Shown: positions 43,792 through 52,027, counted from the first letter of the stretch. The stretch: DNA of 64,000 nt from Lysobacter terrestris (GCF_014489475.1 NZ_CP060820.1:2496001-2560000); one strand, 5' to 3'. Made by a program: numbers and translations. Notes: a model not told the origin generated them from the sequence alone.

Positions 43792-44310
43792 TCACAGGCA
43801 GCCCTCTACGTACTGAATAGCTTCCGCTGTACCCGCGTAGTAGGTAGTAACCACCCCGTGATCTGTCTCAAACCGCATGCCGTATTTACGGTTTGGCGAA
43901 TACATGGTGAGGTAAGAGCCATCGGGTGCGGTGTAGTGATGGGGTGTGATTTGTATGCGGTCGCGGTATAGGGCGAGAACGGAGTCCTGTGCGTCCCCGA
44001 CCTGTGCCCCAGAGATGGTTTTAACCCCTGAGCTCGAGACGTCAATGCGAACAAGGCGCTCGTTGACGAGCATGAAGCTCAAGGCGTCGTGCCCGGTCTC
44101 CGGCGCTACGTAGTCACAGCCCATCTCATCTGCGTCCGGGTACTGGCCGACGAGCTTGCTACCAATAGCCTGCTCCAATTCTTTACGCGTCATGCCAATG
44201 CGTGCAGGACCATAGCCGACAAACGACACTCGTAGTTCCTTTGGAACTACAGTCGTGTCTGGAGCGGCAGAAGCTCCCAGAGCGATGGCTAGGATTGCGA
44301 TGATCTTCAA
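43792..44310 (-). CDS. Cassette 8: secreted protein of unknown function
   Basis: 172 residues with a signal peptide (IIAILAIALGASAA). The mature part begins LRVSFVGYGPARIGMTRKELEQAIG, a BamE/SmpA-like GMTxxEL motif common in small envelope proteins, and ends beta-rich. Function unknown. Confidence 0.75.
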   Translation of the reverse strand: MKIIAILAIALGASAAPDTTVVPKELRVSFVGYGPARIGMTRKELEQAIGSKLVGQYPDADEMGCDYVAPETGHDALSFMLVNERLVRIDVSSSGVKTISGAQVGDAQDSVLALYRDRIQITPHHYTAPDGSYLTMYSPNRKYGMRFETDHGVVTTYYAGTAEAIQYVEGCL

Positions 44311-44316
44311 TATGAG

Positions 44317-44376
44317 CCCTAACGCCTGAATTAAGCCGAGCCGCGAAGCGGCTTCGGCTTGAATGAATTGTTAGGC
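44317..44376 (-). repeat. attC 9
   Basis: 60 bp; R'' GCCTAAC, core GTTAGGG matching attC 8 R''. Confidence 0.95.
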
Positions 44377-44745
44377 AGCATCCGTGTTGCTGCCATACCC
44401 AGAGATAGAAGCCACTACCGGAAGCGGTGCCGGGTTGTCTGTGTAGCTGTATACCTCTAGCCCCGAGAGGTGGCCATTGAGCGCCCAAATGATGAGCCCA
44501 ATGTCCTCACCACTAGGAGCTTTTGCAACCGCATCAGCGACCATGTGGGCAACTTGATCTGGCCCTGGCCTGCAAAAATCCACAGAGGCGCATCCGCACT
44601 CGCACCGGCCGACGACCTGAAGCGCCCGGACCGACGAGCTAAGTGCAGCCGCGGACTCGTCAGTTGCCGCCACGGCAAGCGCACGCTCAATGACAGCCAC
44701 TTCTGCTTCTGAGATTTGCCTGACGGTCGCTAGAGATCTGGACAT
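44371..44745 (-). CDS. Cassette 9: soluble protein with CxCxC motif
   Basis: 124 residues, no signal or membrane segment. The motif CECGCASVDFC in the middle may bind a metal. Starts 4 bp from attC 10 and ends in the attC 9 R'' box. Function unknown. Confidence 0.75.
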   Translation of the reverse strand: MSRSLATVRQISEAEVAVIERALAVAATDESAAALSSSVRALQVVGRCECGCASVDFCRPGPDQVAHMVADAVAKAPSGEDIGLIIWALNGHLSGLEVYSYTDNPAPLPVVASISGYGSNTDAA

Positions 44746-44748
44746 GCT

Positions 44749-44808
44749 GCCTAACGCCTGAATTAAGCCGAGCCGCGAAGCGGCTTCGGCTTGAATGAAT
44801 TGTTAGAT
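44749..44808 (-). repeat. attC 10
   Basis: 60 bp; R'' ATCTAAC, core GTTAGGC. Confidence 0.95.
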
Positions 44809-45387
44809 CTCCGCGCCTGGAAGTGAGGCAAGGAGCTTTTGCTGTTGCTGATTAGCCTTGTGGTGCAGGGCTAGCTCTCGAAGCAGGTGAGGGTGGGTAG
44901 AGCGAACTAGCTCAAAAGTATCTCGAATGACCCGATCAATGCGCGGGCCATTGCCCCCAAGCAACGCCACTGCTAGGGCAGGAGTAACAAGACCAAGAAC
45001 CTCAGGATAGGGCGATGTTTTGAAGGCCAAGGTCTGGAGAGCATGCGCTCGTCTGAGGTTGTGCGGTTCAGTATCCGCAATGGTCACCAGTTCCGCGGCC
45101 CACTCTGAAGCCAGTTGCGGGTTGACCTTGGCCAGGGCTCCAACCGGCCAGGAAGCAACTGTAACGACTCGATTTGGCTCGCTCTGCTCTTTGGCTGCGG
45201 CGAAAGCTTTGGAAAGCGCGGCCAGTTGATCTTTGCCGCGGAGTTGTTCCGCAGCAGCCGTGAGAGATTGGCACCGATACCAGGCATGAGCAATGGTGCC
45301 AGCTAGCTTGAGCGCAGCCTTAGGGTCAGTAGCTGCAAGGCGAGAGACCTGGGCTCGGCCTTGGACGTCGCTTGCGGAAACTTCCAT
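44803..45387 (-). CDS. Cassette 10: soluble helical-repeat-like protein
   Basis: 194 residues, nearly all helical, with TPR/HEAT-like Ala-Leu-rich helices (AATDPKAALKLAGTIAHAW, LASEWAAELVTIAD). No enzyme motif. Stop in the attC 10 R'' box. One of the larger cassette genes. Confidence 0.75.
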   Translation of the reverse strand: MEVSASDVQGRAQVSRLAATDPKAALKLAGTIAHAWYRCQSLTAAAEQLRGKDQLAALSKAFAAAKEQSEPNRVVTVASWPVGALAKVNPQLASEWAAELVTIADTEPHNLRRAHALQTLAFKTSPYPEVLGLVTPALAVALLGGNGPRIDRVIRDTFELVRSTHPHLLRELALHHKANQQQQKLLASLPGAEI

Positions 45388-45391
45388 GGAG

Positions 45392-45451
45392 ATCTAACGC
45401 CTGAATTAAGCCGAGCCGCGAAGCGGCTTCGGCTTGAATGAATTGTTAGGC
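45392..45451 (-). repeat. attC 11
   Basis: 60 bp; R'' GCCTAAC, core GTTAGAT matching attC 10 R''. Confidence 0.95.
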
Positions 45452-45865
45452 CCGTGGCCCGGTGGACTCAAAGACCTTGGGGTGCGACGTGGAAAGGACA
45501 GACACGCACTCCTGATACGCCGCGATTATGAACTCAAAAGGCCGGGTGTCTTGATGCTTGGCATAGAAGTCGTCGCGGGTTGACTCGAGCTCAAACTAGC
45601 CGCCGGCACTAACCTCGAAAAGCCACGTTGATCCCAGTGCTTGTCTGTCAGAACTCATCCAGACGCCCGCGAGGTCAAGCTCGTGCAGCACCCGCAGCCC
45701 AACCACAGAATCAAACTCCACAACGAACCTACGGTCGGTGCGCTTGGAGAGCACCTCGATCTGTGTGGGCCTTTCGTCGCTCCAATGAACGCCGACAACC
45801 TTGATGGAGTCGTCAACGAAGGGCACAGGTATAGGAGAAATTGTAGACACGGGCCTAACGCTCAA
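45446..45865 (-). pseudogene. Cassette 11: soluble protein gene interrupted by in-frame TAG
   Basis: The frame from ATG 45865 meets TAG at 45596-45598 after 89 residues, but continues in the same frame for 48 more sensible codons (FELESTRDDFYAKHQ...) to a TAA inside the attC 11 R'' box, exactly where other cassette genes end. The intact protein would be about 139 residues. A recent nonsense mutation is the simplest reading; a sequencing error is possible. Function unknown. Confidence 0.75.
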
Positions 45866-45912
45866 GGTAACCCGAGCCGCGAAGCGGCTTCGGGTTGAGT
45901 GCGTAGTTATAC
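45853..45912 (-). repeat. attC 12 (second arm type)
   Basis: 60 bp; R'' GTATAAC, core GTTAGGC. Arms read CTCAAGGTAACCCG / CGGGTTGAGTGCGTA on the plus strand instead of the common sequence, with the same GAGCCGCGAAGCGGC stem tip. Confidence 0.92.
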
Positions 45913-46192
45913 GGGGCTGGCGGAGATGCCCGAGACATTGGAATGCAGCCCCCCCGATAGCTACTGGTGACCGTTACGGTATCAAGTTGCCGGACGGGGC
46001 TCTACCCGGAACCCGTGATGCGAGTAGTAACCGAAGGAGCAGGGCAATGGGAGCACCGCGAGCCGTCCGCTCAAGGCCGAAGCCGAGCGACCTTCCGATG
46101 GCGAGAGCGGCAAAGGCCACTTGCCGGAGCCGACTGCGAACGATGCGACAGGGTGGCCTAGATGCAGGCGCCGGCAATGCCGTCCCAGCACC
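45913..46192. other. Cassette 12: ORF-less cassette, family A
   Basis: 280 bp without a convincing gene; the short ORFs on both strands have no ribosome site and are not shared with relatives. Sequence is shared with cassettes 18, 29 and 36: GGGGCTGGC at one end, TACGGTATCAAGTTGCCGGA and CTCTACCCGGAAC inside, CCCAGCACC next to the GTATAAC box at the other. Candidate non-coding RNA or regulatory cassette. Confidence 0.7.
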
Positions 46193-46252
46193 GTATAACG
46201 CCTGAATTAAGCCGAGCCGCGAAGCGGCTTCGGCTTGAATGAATTGTTAGCC
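46193..46252 (-). repeat. attC 13
   Basis: 60 bp; R'' GGCTAAC, core GTTATAC matching attC 12 R''; standard stem. Confidence 0.94.
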
Positions 46253-46253
46253 C

Positions 46254-46616
46254 TCAGGGGGTTGCGGTGAACCACTGCTTGGTGGACTGAGACCGGAGCA
46301 GATGCGCCAGGATTGTGACAAAGGCTGCTCCCTCAACTATGTAAAGAACCATGGCCAATGAAGTGTACTGGCCATAGAACTCCGCGGTTGGCGGGAACAG
46401 GATGGTGATGAGTGGGACGAAGAACGAGAAAGACTGAACCCACCGCCAGGTCCAAGGTTTGCGACGCATGAAGAGAAGCAAGCAAGTGACTATGCCCAGG
46501 CAGATGAGGGGAGTCGTGTAACGAGCAAGTCCTGTCTCGTACAGCGGCGCGAGGCACGCCAAGGCAACGCCAGTTGCTATTGCGATGATGCACGCTATGC
46601 GGAGTAGGTTGGGCAT
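46254..46616 (-). CDS. Cassette 13: membrane protein, four segments
   Basis: 120 residues; segments at about 5-23, 35-50, 62-78 and 88-107. No family recognised. Confidence 0.7.
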   Translation of the reverse strand: MPNLLRIACIIAIATGVALACLAPLYETGLARYTTPLICLGIVTCLLLFMRRKPWTWRWVQSFSFFVPLITILFPPTAEFYGQYTSLAMVLYIVEGAAFVTILAHLLRSQSTKQWFTATP

Positions 46617-46619
46617 GAG

Positions 46620-46679
46620 GGCTAACGCCTGAATTAAGCCGAGCCGCGAAGCGGCTTCGGCTTGAATGAATTGTTAGGC
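46620..46679 (-). repeat. attC 14
   Basis: 60 bp; R'' GCCTAAC, core GTTAGCC matching attC 13 R''. Confidence 0.95.
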
Positions 46680-46836
46680 CGCGGCGGCGATGGACTGACC
46701 GACTGTGGCCTTGCCGAAAGACTGTACCGCGGGCCTTACCGAAAGCGCTCGATGCGTGGTGCCAAGCGAAGCGATGCACGTTGGACGACAGCGACCGGCC
46801 CGCGCTTGACCCACGACACTCCCCACTTCCAACGCG
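46680..46836. other. Cassette 14: ORF-less cassette, diverged family B
   Basis: 157 bp, the shortest cassette here. Shares GACTGACCGACTGTGGCC and CGAAAGACT with cassettes 24, 26 and 52, and a GATGCG...GAAGCGATGCA block. No gene seen. Confidence 0.65.
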
Positions 46837-46896
46837 GCCTAACGCCTGAATTAAGCCGAGCCGCGAAGCGGCTTCGGCTTGAATGAATTGTTAGGC
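46837..46896 (-). repeat. attC 15
   Basis: 60 bp, GCCTAAC / GTTAGGC, standard stem. Confidence 0.96.
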
Positions 46897-47274
46897 CGCA
46901 CGCCGCCACCTTGTGAGGGCGCCAATGCCGCCGCCAATAAGCCCAAAAATTGCACCTAAGACTATCGCGAATACTGCGGTATAGACCCAGACCGACGGTG
47001 TGAGAGTGACACCGGAAACGCGGCCAGGACCAATGGCCCAAGAGACGGCCCAGCCAAGCGTAACGTCGGTGATGCCCATTACCGCGCCGAGCAACAGTGC
47101 AGGCCAGAAGCCGAACATCCGAGCGGCGAAGTATGCGAACACGATGTAGAGGGCAGCAGACCCCAAGGTGGCATACGAGTAGGGAAAGCCAAGCCCCAAG
47201 GACGCAACAGATGCGACCGCATCAAATGCGATTACCGACAAGGACGAGAGTGCAAAGAACTTGAGGGCTTGCAA
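46891..47274 (-). CDS. Cassette 15: membrane protein, four segments
   Basis: 127 residues, Gly/Ala-rich segments at about 8-28, 36-52, 58-78 and 94-118. Stop in the attC 15 R'' box. Unknown. Confidence 0.7.
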   Translation of the reverse strand: MQALKFFALSSLSVIAFDAVASVASLGLGFPYSYATLGSAALYIVFAYFAARMFGFWPALLLGAVMGITDVTLGWAVSWAIGPGRVSGVTLTPSVWVYTAVFAIVLGAIFGLIGGGIGALTRWRRAA

Positions 47275-47290
47275 GAAGGTCTCCTGTGCG

Positions 47291-47350
47291 GCCTAACGCC
47301 TGAATTAAGCCGAGCCGCGAAGCGGCTTCGGCTTGAATGAATTGTTAGGC
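47291..47350 (-). repeat. attC 16
   Basis: 60 bp, GCCTAAC / GTTAGGC, standard stem. Confidence 0.96.
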
Positions 47351-47680
47351 CGCAGCGCCATACAACGCAGACCCGATGGTAAGAGACAGGACAACGACTA
47401 GTGTTGTCGTGAACCAGACTACTGCGACCCAGGGCTTGCCTAAGAGCGCTTTTCTTGCACGATCTAGGTCGGACACCAGCAGCGGATTTGCCGCGTCCTC
47501 TTGGCGCAGGCGGTGCCAACCAAGCGCGAAGAACACAAACCCGGACGCGTAGAGGATCCATAGCATAAGAACGGCAGTATCAATCGGGGACGTGGCCCAC
47601 GTGATCAAGGTCGGCGCGATTGCCAATAGCGCCATTGCATACAGGAAACGCCCCCACGAAAGTCGCCAACGCTTAGACAT
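47345..47680 (-). CDS. Cassette 16: membrane protein, three segments
   Basis: 111 residues; segments at about 12-29, 36-54 and 84-106; a basic N-terminus (MSKRWRLSWGR). Ends in the attC R'' box. Confidence 0.7.
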   Translation of the reverse strand: MSKRWRLSWGRFLYAMALLAIAPTLITWATSPIDTAVLMLWILYASGFVFFALGWHRLRQEDAANPLLVSDLDRARKALLGKPWVAVVWFTTTLVVVLSLTIGSALYGAAA

Positions 47681-47693
47681 TGCCCCTCCTGCG

Positions 47694-47753
47694 GCCTAAC
47701 GCCTGAATTAAGCCGAGCCGCGAAGCGGCTTCGGCTTGAATGAATTGTTAGGC
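47694..47753 (-). repeat. attC 17
   Basis: 60 bp, GCCTAAC / GTTAGGC, standard stem. Confidence 0.96.
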
Positions 47754-48170
47754 CTCATTGTAGACCTGCAGCAGAGATGGCTCTTGGGAGCTAGCAGCAA
47801 TATGCACAAGTACCGTCCGCTGTAGCTCGACCTCGCCGTGATCAGCATGGTGCTTTGCGAAAGAGAAGACCTCGGATAGTGATTCGTTCTCGTGCCATGA
47901 GGTCATGACAAATTGGTCATCCGGGATGTCGCCGTAATCAAAAGCTCGAAGGTTTGCCATATCTACGGAATCGTCCCAGGAGCTGCAGCCATAGCCCCAA
48001 GCCATCATAAACAGGCAGCCGGAACGGACGAGCCAATCGCTCACCTCATCTTGCCAGTCCGTCGGGACGGCTTGCTCCGCTATTACTACGGCGCGGAATG
48101 GCGATCGGGCACCCAAGTCTGGTGGGGTTGAGCCGCGAGCGAGATGTATGTAAGTGGGAGTGCTTGGCAT
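47748..48170 (-). CDS. Cassette 17: soluble acidic protein of unknown function
   Basis: 140 residues, no signal. Phrases such as SGCLFMMAWGYGCSSWDDSVD and FVMTSWHENESLSEVFSFAKHHA look like a conserved uncharacterised family seen in integrons and scattered genomes; possibly DUF7684. Ends in the attC R'' box. Confidence 0.75.
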   Translation of the reverse strand: MPSTPTYIHLARGSTPPDLGARSPFRAVVIAEQAVPTDWQDEVSDWLVRSGCLFMMAWGYGCSSWDDSVDMANLRAFDYGDIPDDQFVMTSWHENESLSEVFSFAKHHADHGEVELQRTVLVHIAASSQEPSLLQVYNEA

Positions 48171-48173
48171 GAG

Positions 48174-48233
48174 GCCTAACGCCTGAGTTAAGCCGAGCTG
48201 CGAAGCAGCTTCGGCTTGAACGAATTGTTATGC
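48174..48233 (-). repeat. attC 18
   Basis: 60 bp; R'' GCATAAC, core GTTAGGC. Stem tip GCTGCGAAGCAGC: both sides changed together, so pairing is kept. Confidence 0.94.
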
Positions 48234-48450
48234 GGGGCTGGCCAAGATGCCGGCGAACTGAAGCGAAGGCGGCCGCTCCCCGCGGTTGGCCGATACGGTA
48301 TCAAGTTGCCGGACGGGGCTCTACCCGGAACCTGTGGCGCGTGATGTACCCGAAGCAGGGGGCTTTGCCAGGATGCTGCCCAGAGCCGACTCTCAACGAT
48401 CGCGTGGGCTTGCCGGAGGAATGGCCAGCAGAGATGCCAATCCCAGCACC
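48234..48450. other. Cassette 18: ORF-less cassette, family A
   Basis: 217 bp; closest to cassette 36. Carries the family block CGATACGGTATCAAGTTGCC and GACTCTCAACGATCGCG, and ends ATCCCAGCACC. No credible gene on either strand. Confidence 0.7.
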
Positions 48451-48510
48451 GTATAACGCCTGAATTAAGCCGAGCCGCGAAGCGGCTTCGGCTTGAATGA
48501 ATTGTTAGGG
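48451..48510 (-). repeat. attC 19
   Basis: 60 bp; R'' CCCTAAC, core GTTATAC. Confidence 0.94.
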
Positions 48511-49005
48511 CGCACACCGATGGCCCGCGAACTCCGTGAGCCTTTTAGTGAGCGACCATCCGTCCTGCCATTGGATGTTGAGTATCACCCAGTTGCCATG
48601 TCTATTGGCTAGAAGGACCGTGTCAGTCCACTGCAGAGTGTCATAGCGCAGGGTGGCCGAAACACGAGCGACGTCGCCGTAGAGCTGTTGCGAGGTCGTC
48701 AAGAGCTCCTGCGCACCGTCTGGGATCTGAATAAAAATGTCCTGATCAATCATATGAGGCTTCATATCAGGAGGGGTAATGCGAGCACAGGCCCTTTCAT
48801 ATGCAACAAATGCAGTGAGGGCTTTAGCCAGCTCTTGGCCCAGCAATGGCAGCACCGGAGAGAACCTGGGCGCTGCAATCTCTTGTTTGGTTGGGTGCAG
48901 CGCCCTGCGATAGAACTCGCTCACGATATCGGCGGGCTGTTGGCCGTGCACAGTGGCCGGGACAGTCAAAGCTGTGACAAGCAACCAGTGGCGAAGATGT
49001 GTCAT
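48505..49005 (-). CDS. Cassette 19: secreted protein of unknown function
   Basis: 166 residues; signal peptide WLLVTALTVPATVHG. The mature domain (ADIVSEFYRRALHP... NWVILNIQWQDG) has an NTF2-like/DUF3828-like layout. Ends in the attC R'' box. Confidence 0.75.
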   Translation of the reverse strand: MTHLRHWLLVTALTVPATVHGQQPADIVSEFYRRALHPTKQEIAAPRFSPVLPLLGQELAKALTAFVAYERACARITPPDMKPHMIDQDIFIQIPDGAQELLTTSQQLYGDVARVSATLRYDTLQWTDTVLLANRHGNWVILNIQWQDGWSLTKRLTEFAGHRCAP

Positions 49006-49010
49006 GTGCG

Positions 49011-49070
49011 CCCTAACGCCTGAATTAACCGGAGCCGCGAAGCGGCTTCCGGTTGAATGAATTGTTAGGC
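49011..49070 (-). repeat. attC 20
   Basis: 60 bp; R'' GCCTAAC, core GTTAGGG. Stem arms TTAACCGGAG / CTTCCGGTTGAA: compensatory change from the common form. Confidence 0.94.
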
Positions 49071-49074
49071 CGCG

Positions 49075-49443
49075 TCACCGGGCGACCCAAACGACGACGG
49101 CAAGTATCACCAAAGCTATGGCGCCAAGCCAACGTGGATGCACGGTAATGGTTTGCCCGGACGGCTCGGGAACAATCCCTTGCTCCAGACTGGCAATAAT
49201 CTCACCCAGAGCCTCATCTTGCTCTTTCCGGTACTCGGGATCTTTGACCCGAATGTCAGCGTCGTGCAGGTAGAACATGACGCGCGGTGGCAACTGCACA
49301 TCCGGGAATGTGGAGTGTTGCCACTCAACGAACCGACGCCCAGCCGCGTACCAACTGTCTAAACCGTCGCGGGATACAGGAGAGGACTGCTGCAGCCGCC
49401 GGAGCTCTTGAGCAATCTCTTTGAGTTGCGATGGATTTGCCAT
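49075..49443 (-). CDS. Cassette 20: C-tail-anchored protein, copy 1
   Basis: 122 residues: a soluble N-terminal part (LKEIAQELRRLQQ, RRFVEWQHSTFPD) and one C-terminal membrane anchor (about 106-120). Differs from cassette 38 at only four residues (R25H, Q88R, Q97R, A110T), so one is a recent copy of the other. Function unknown. Confidence 0.8.
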   Translation of the reverse strand: MANPSQLKEIAQELRRLQQSSPVSRDGLDSWYAAGRRFVEWQHSTFPDVQLPPRVMFYLHDADIRVKDPEYRKEQDEALGEIIASLEQGIVPEPSGQTITVHPRWLGAIALVILAVVVWVAR

Positions 49444-49448
49444 GAGCG

Positions 49449-49508
49449 GCCTAACGCCTGAATTAAGCCGAGCCGCGAAGCGGCTTCGGCTTGAATGAAT
49501 TGTTAGGC
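49449..49508 (-). repeat. attC 21
   Basis: 60 bp, GCCTAAC / GTTAGGC, standard stem. Confidence 0.96.
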
Positions 49509-49769
49509 CGCAGTGCCGCGCAGCTTGCGGCGCAAAATTGTGCCAGCAATGAACATTGCGACCCCAAGAATGAGAAGAAGGTAAGGCAAATAATCCGGAC
49601 CTTGTGACTCAGCCGGAGCCATCCGAAAGAACTGATGGGAGGCTTGGCCGTTGTTGGGAAGCATGAAGGAGATCGGGAGTTGATCCCGGAGTAGTGGCGT
49701 GTCGATTAGTCCGGTAAGCGCGACTAACGATCCGAGAACGGTAATCAAATTTGCGATAACTTTCTTCAT
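49503..49769 (-). CDS. Cassette 21: small membrane protein, two segments
   Basis: 88 residues; segments at about 5-22 and 62-80 separated by a polar loop likely outside the membrane. Ends in the attC R'' box. Confidence 0.7.
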   Translation of the reverse strand: MKKVIANLITVLGSLVALTGLIDTPLLRDQLPISFMLPNNGQASHQFFRMAPAESQGPDYLPYLLLILGVAMFIAGTILRRKLRGTAA

Positions 49770-49772
49770 GCG

Positions 49773-49832
49773 GCCTAACGCCTGAGTTAAGCCGAGCCGC
49801 GAAGCGGCTTCGGCTTGAATGAATTGTTAGGC
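49773..49832 (-). repeat. attC 22
   Basis: 60 bp, GCCTAAC / GTTAGGC; GAGTTAAGCC variant on the plus strand. Confidence 0.95.
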
Positions 49833-49841
49833 CGCGCCCGA

Positions 49842-50159
49842 TTACCCTTGGGCATGCAGCCTAGCAATGAGCAGGATTACTCCAGTGTTCAACACCATCG
49901 TGATGGGGAACAACCATCTGACTGACCCCAGCCAACTTGATGCACCCATGCCCCCGCACACCTCAGACATTTCGCGGGTGTAAAGGTTATTGATGATGCC
50001 TAGTGCCTGGCCCTTGCCGAAGGTCGTGGCCCGTCCGATGCGACTCCAGTAATCAGGAGCCTTCTGCTCCAACTGGGCTCGTAGTCTCGAAACGGCAAAT
50101 ATATAGACGATCGTCAAGGCGAACGCGAAGAAGAACAGAAACAAGAACAAGACAGCCAT
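49842..50159 (-). CDS. Cassette 22: membrane protein, two segments
   Basis: 105 residues; Phe-rich N-terminal segment (FLFLFFFAFALTIVYIFAV) and a C-terminal one (about 83-100), with a soluble loop between. Unknown. Confidence 0.7.
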   Translation of the reverse strand: MAVLFLFLFFFAFALTIVYIFAVSRLRAQLEQKAPDYWSRIGRATTFGKGQALGIINNLYTREMSEVCGGMGASSWLGSVRWLFPITMVLNTGVILLIARLHAQG

Positions 50160-50181
50160 ACCTACCTCGGTGTTTCGCGCG

Positions 50182-50241
50182 GCCTAACGCCTGAATTAAG
50201 CCTAGCCGCGAAGCGGCTTCGGCTTGAATGAATTGTTAGGG
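50182..50241 (-). repeat. attC 23
   Basis: 60 bp; R'' CCCTAAC, core GTTAGGC; one stem mismatch (AAGCCTAGCC on the plus strand). Confidence 0.94.
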
Positions 50242-50634
50242 GCCACCGACGACCTCAACGGACCGAGCCAAAACCCAGCCGGACATTCCGTAAGACTGAT
50301 CTAGCTCGTAGGCCCTAACACTCTGAGAAATGCAGAACGAAGTGGCTGCGTCTAAGGATGCCGCCCAAGGGCCAGGCCAGCCACACAGTCGGTGCCCCTC
50401 GGAAAGGTTAGCCCATTCTCTATGTAAGAGCTGCTCGGCAGGGCTCTCTGCAAGGCTCAGCACAACGGAGGGAATGAGTGGGTAGAGGAACTGGTGCGCA
50501 ACGACGCCGCGAAACACGAGGCGGAAGGTGTCAGGCGCAGAGCCCGTGCCGGGCGCCAACGTTAGCACCAGCTCCGACGTGCGCGAATCTACCGAGTAAG
50601 CGATTACCTCGCTGTCGTGAACTCCGGGAAACAT
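50236..50634 (-). CDS. Cassette 23: soluble protein of unknown function
   Basis: 132 residues without signal. The opening HDSEVIAYSVDSRTSELVLTL is a beta-hairpin pattern seen in several small immunity-like or DUF proteins. Ends in the attC R'' box. Confidence 0.75.
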   Translation of the reverse strand: MFPGVHDSEVIAYSVDSRTSELVLTLAPGTGSAPDTFRLVFRGVVAHQFLYPLIPSVVLSLAESPAEQLLHREWANLSEGHRLCGWPGPWAASLDAATSFCISQSVRAYELDQSYGMSGWVLARSVEVVGGP

Positions 50635-50642
50635 CCTATGGC

Positions 50643-50702
50643 CCCTAACGCCTGAATTAAGCCGAGCCGCGAAGCGGCTTCGGCTTGAATGAATTGTTAG
50701 GC
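50643..50702 (-). repeat. attC 24
   Basis: 60 bp; R'' GCCTAAC, core GTTAGGG matching attC 23 R''. Confidence 0.95.
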
Positions 50703-50904
50703 CGCAGCCAACCCGCGAACTGACCGACTGTGGCCTTACCGAAAGACTATCAGCGGAACGGCCCGTGAGCCGATGACAGAACCGCTACCCCGACGCGGCG
50801 CTTTACCCGGAACGCTTGATGCGCGATGCCGGACGAAGCGATGCAAGCACAATCCCGAAAACCCCGCCGAAGCCAAAGCCCGAGATGGAACAGGTTTTGG
50901 TGCG
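50703..50904. other. Cassette 24: ORF-less cassette, family B copy 1
   Basis: 202 bp, near-identical to cassettes 26 and 52: CGCAGCCAACCCG start, GACTGACCGACTGTGGCC, CTTTACCCGGA, GATGCGCGATGCCGGAC, GATGGAACAGG end. No gene on either strand. Confidence 0.75.
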
Positions 50905-50964
50905 GCCTAACGCCTGAATTAAGCCGAGCCGCGAAGCGGCTTCGGCTTGAATGAATTGTTAGGC
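50905..50964 (-). repeat. attC 25
   Basis: 60 bp, GCCTAAC / GTTAGGC, standard stem. Confidence 0.96.
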
Positions 50965-50970
50965 CGCAGC

Positions 50971-51330
50971 CTAGATGATGTGTGCGCCATCCAGCCCGCC
51001 TACGTAGATCTGCATGGACTCGTACTGCTCCGAAGTGTCGAGCAGGAGCAACTCTAGCCCGTTGGCAAGCCGAAGGCTAAGGCGCTTTGGATCTAGTACG
51101 GCAAAGGCCAGTAAGGCCGTGTTGAGCACTTGATAGAACGCCGGATCAGGCCAGCCGCCGGCCTCCCAGATTCCGGCCGGGTCGCCGCCGCGCCATATCT
51201 CTACCTTGGACTGAATTGCAAATGCGACGGTGCCGAAGGAGAACTGAAGATCGTAGGGGCCAACGCAAAGTTGCGTGGTCTCTTGTCCCAGCGCGGGAGA
51301 AAGATCTAGGTCAGCAGGGAATCCGTACAT
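50971..51330 (-). CDS. Cassette 25: DUF6188-like soluble protein
   Basis: 119 residues. The opening MYGFPADLDLSPALGQETTQ and the following beta-rich LCVGPYDLQFSF recall DUF6188 proteins, a small uncharacterised family. TAG stop 7 bp before attC 25. Confidence 0.75.
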   Translation of the reverse strand: MYGFPADLDLSPALGQETTQLCVGPYDLQFSFGTVAFAIQSKVEIWRGGDPAGIWEAGGWPDPAFYQVLNTALLAFAVLDPKRLSLRLANGLELLLLDTSEQYESMQIYVGGLDGAHII

Positions 51331-51333
51331 GCG

Positions 51334-51393
51334 GCCTAACGCCTGAATTAAGCCGAGCCGCGAAGCGGCTTCGGCTTGAATGAATTGTTAGGC
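51334..51393 (-). repeat. attC 26
   Basis: 60 bp, GCCTAAC / GTTAGGC, standard stem. Confidence 0.96.
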
Positions 51394-51595
51394 CGCAGCC
51401 AACCCGTGAACTGACCGACTGTGGCCTTACCGAAAGACTATCAGCGGAACGGCCCGTGAGCCGATGACAGAACCGCTACCCCGACACGGCGCTTTACCCG
51501 GAATGCTTGATGCGCGATGCCGGACGGAGCCATGCAATTACAACCCCGAGAAACCAGCCGAAGCCAAAGCCCAAGATGGAACAGGCTTTGGTGCG
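51394..51595. other. Cassette 26: ORF-less cassette, family B copy 2
   Basis: 202 bp, the same length as copy 1 and differing from it at scattered single bases, mostly in the last third. It is one cassette away from copy 1. Confidence 0.75.
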
Positions 51596-51665
51596 GCCTA
51601 ACGCCTGAATTAAGCCGAAAACAATCGCGTAGCGATTGGTTTTCGGCTTGAATGAATTGTTAGGC
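51596..51665 (-). repeat. attC 27 (70-bp variant stem)
   Basis: Boxes GCCTAAC / GTTAGGC as usual, but the stem tip is GAAAACAATCGC-GTA-GCGATTGGTTTTC, unrelated to the common one. Shared only with attC 34. Confidence 0.93.
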
Positions 51666-52025
51666 CTATGCCGCGAAAAGACTAAGCATTGCGATGACAC
51701 ACTTGCCACGGACAAGAACGTATCCATCTGGCAACGGCAGGCCAGGGCCGACCATGGGATTGTCCAGTTCGCGTAGTTTATCCCCAGGCTGCATCAAGGC
51801 TTTCATATGATTCCATTGGCGGTTTCCGTAAGCGAATGGAACCTGAGGGACAGCAGGATTTCGCGCCGCGAAAGCCGTCCCAATAGCCTCAAGCTCGTCG
51901 ACTGAGTAGGAGCGACCCGTAACGCGAAATCCGCCATCCATAGACAGGCAGGAGGTGTTCCTCGGCGGCGTAGCCGCGCAAGACGCTGAGAGAGTTGCAA
52001 GCAAGATTGCGAGGATCTTGAGCAT
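51666..52025 (-). CDS. Cassette 27: lipoprotein of unknown function
   Basis: 119 residues from MLKILAIL (longer frames run into attC 28). Lipobox LLATLSASC. The body has SYSVDELEAIGTAFAARN. Ends one codon from the attC. Confidence 0.7.
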   Translation of the reverse strand: MLKILAILLATLSASCAATPPRNTSCLSMDGGFRVTGRSYSVDELEAIGTAFAARNPAVPQVPFAYGNRQWNHMKALMQPGDKLRELDNPMVGPGLPLPDGYVLVRGKCVIAMLSLFAA

Positions 52026-52027
52026 AG

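Noticed and set aside
45801-46205. Plus-strand ORFs spanning attC 12 and cassette 12
   Set aside because: They run against the array direction, cross an attC and have no ribosome site or relatives in the other family A copies.
46736-47041. Minus-strand ORFs that begin inside a cassette and run through an attC (for example with the phrase LTIHSSRSRFAARLNSGV)
   Set aside because: That phrase is simply one reading frame of the attC itself and appears before many genes; the true starts lie downstream with ribosome sites.
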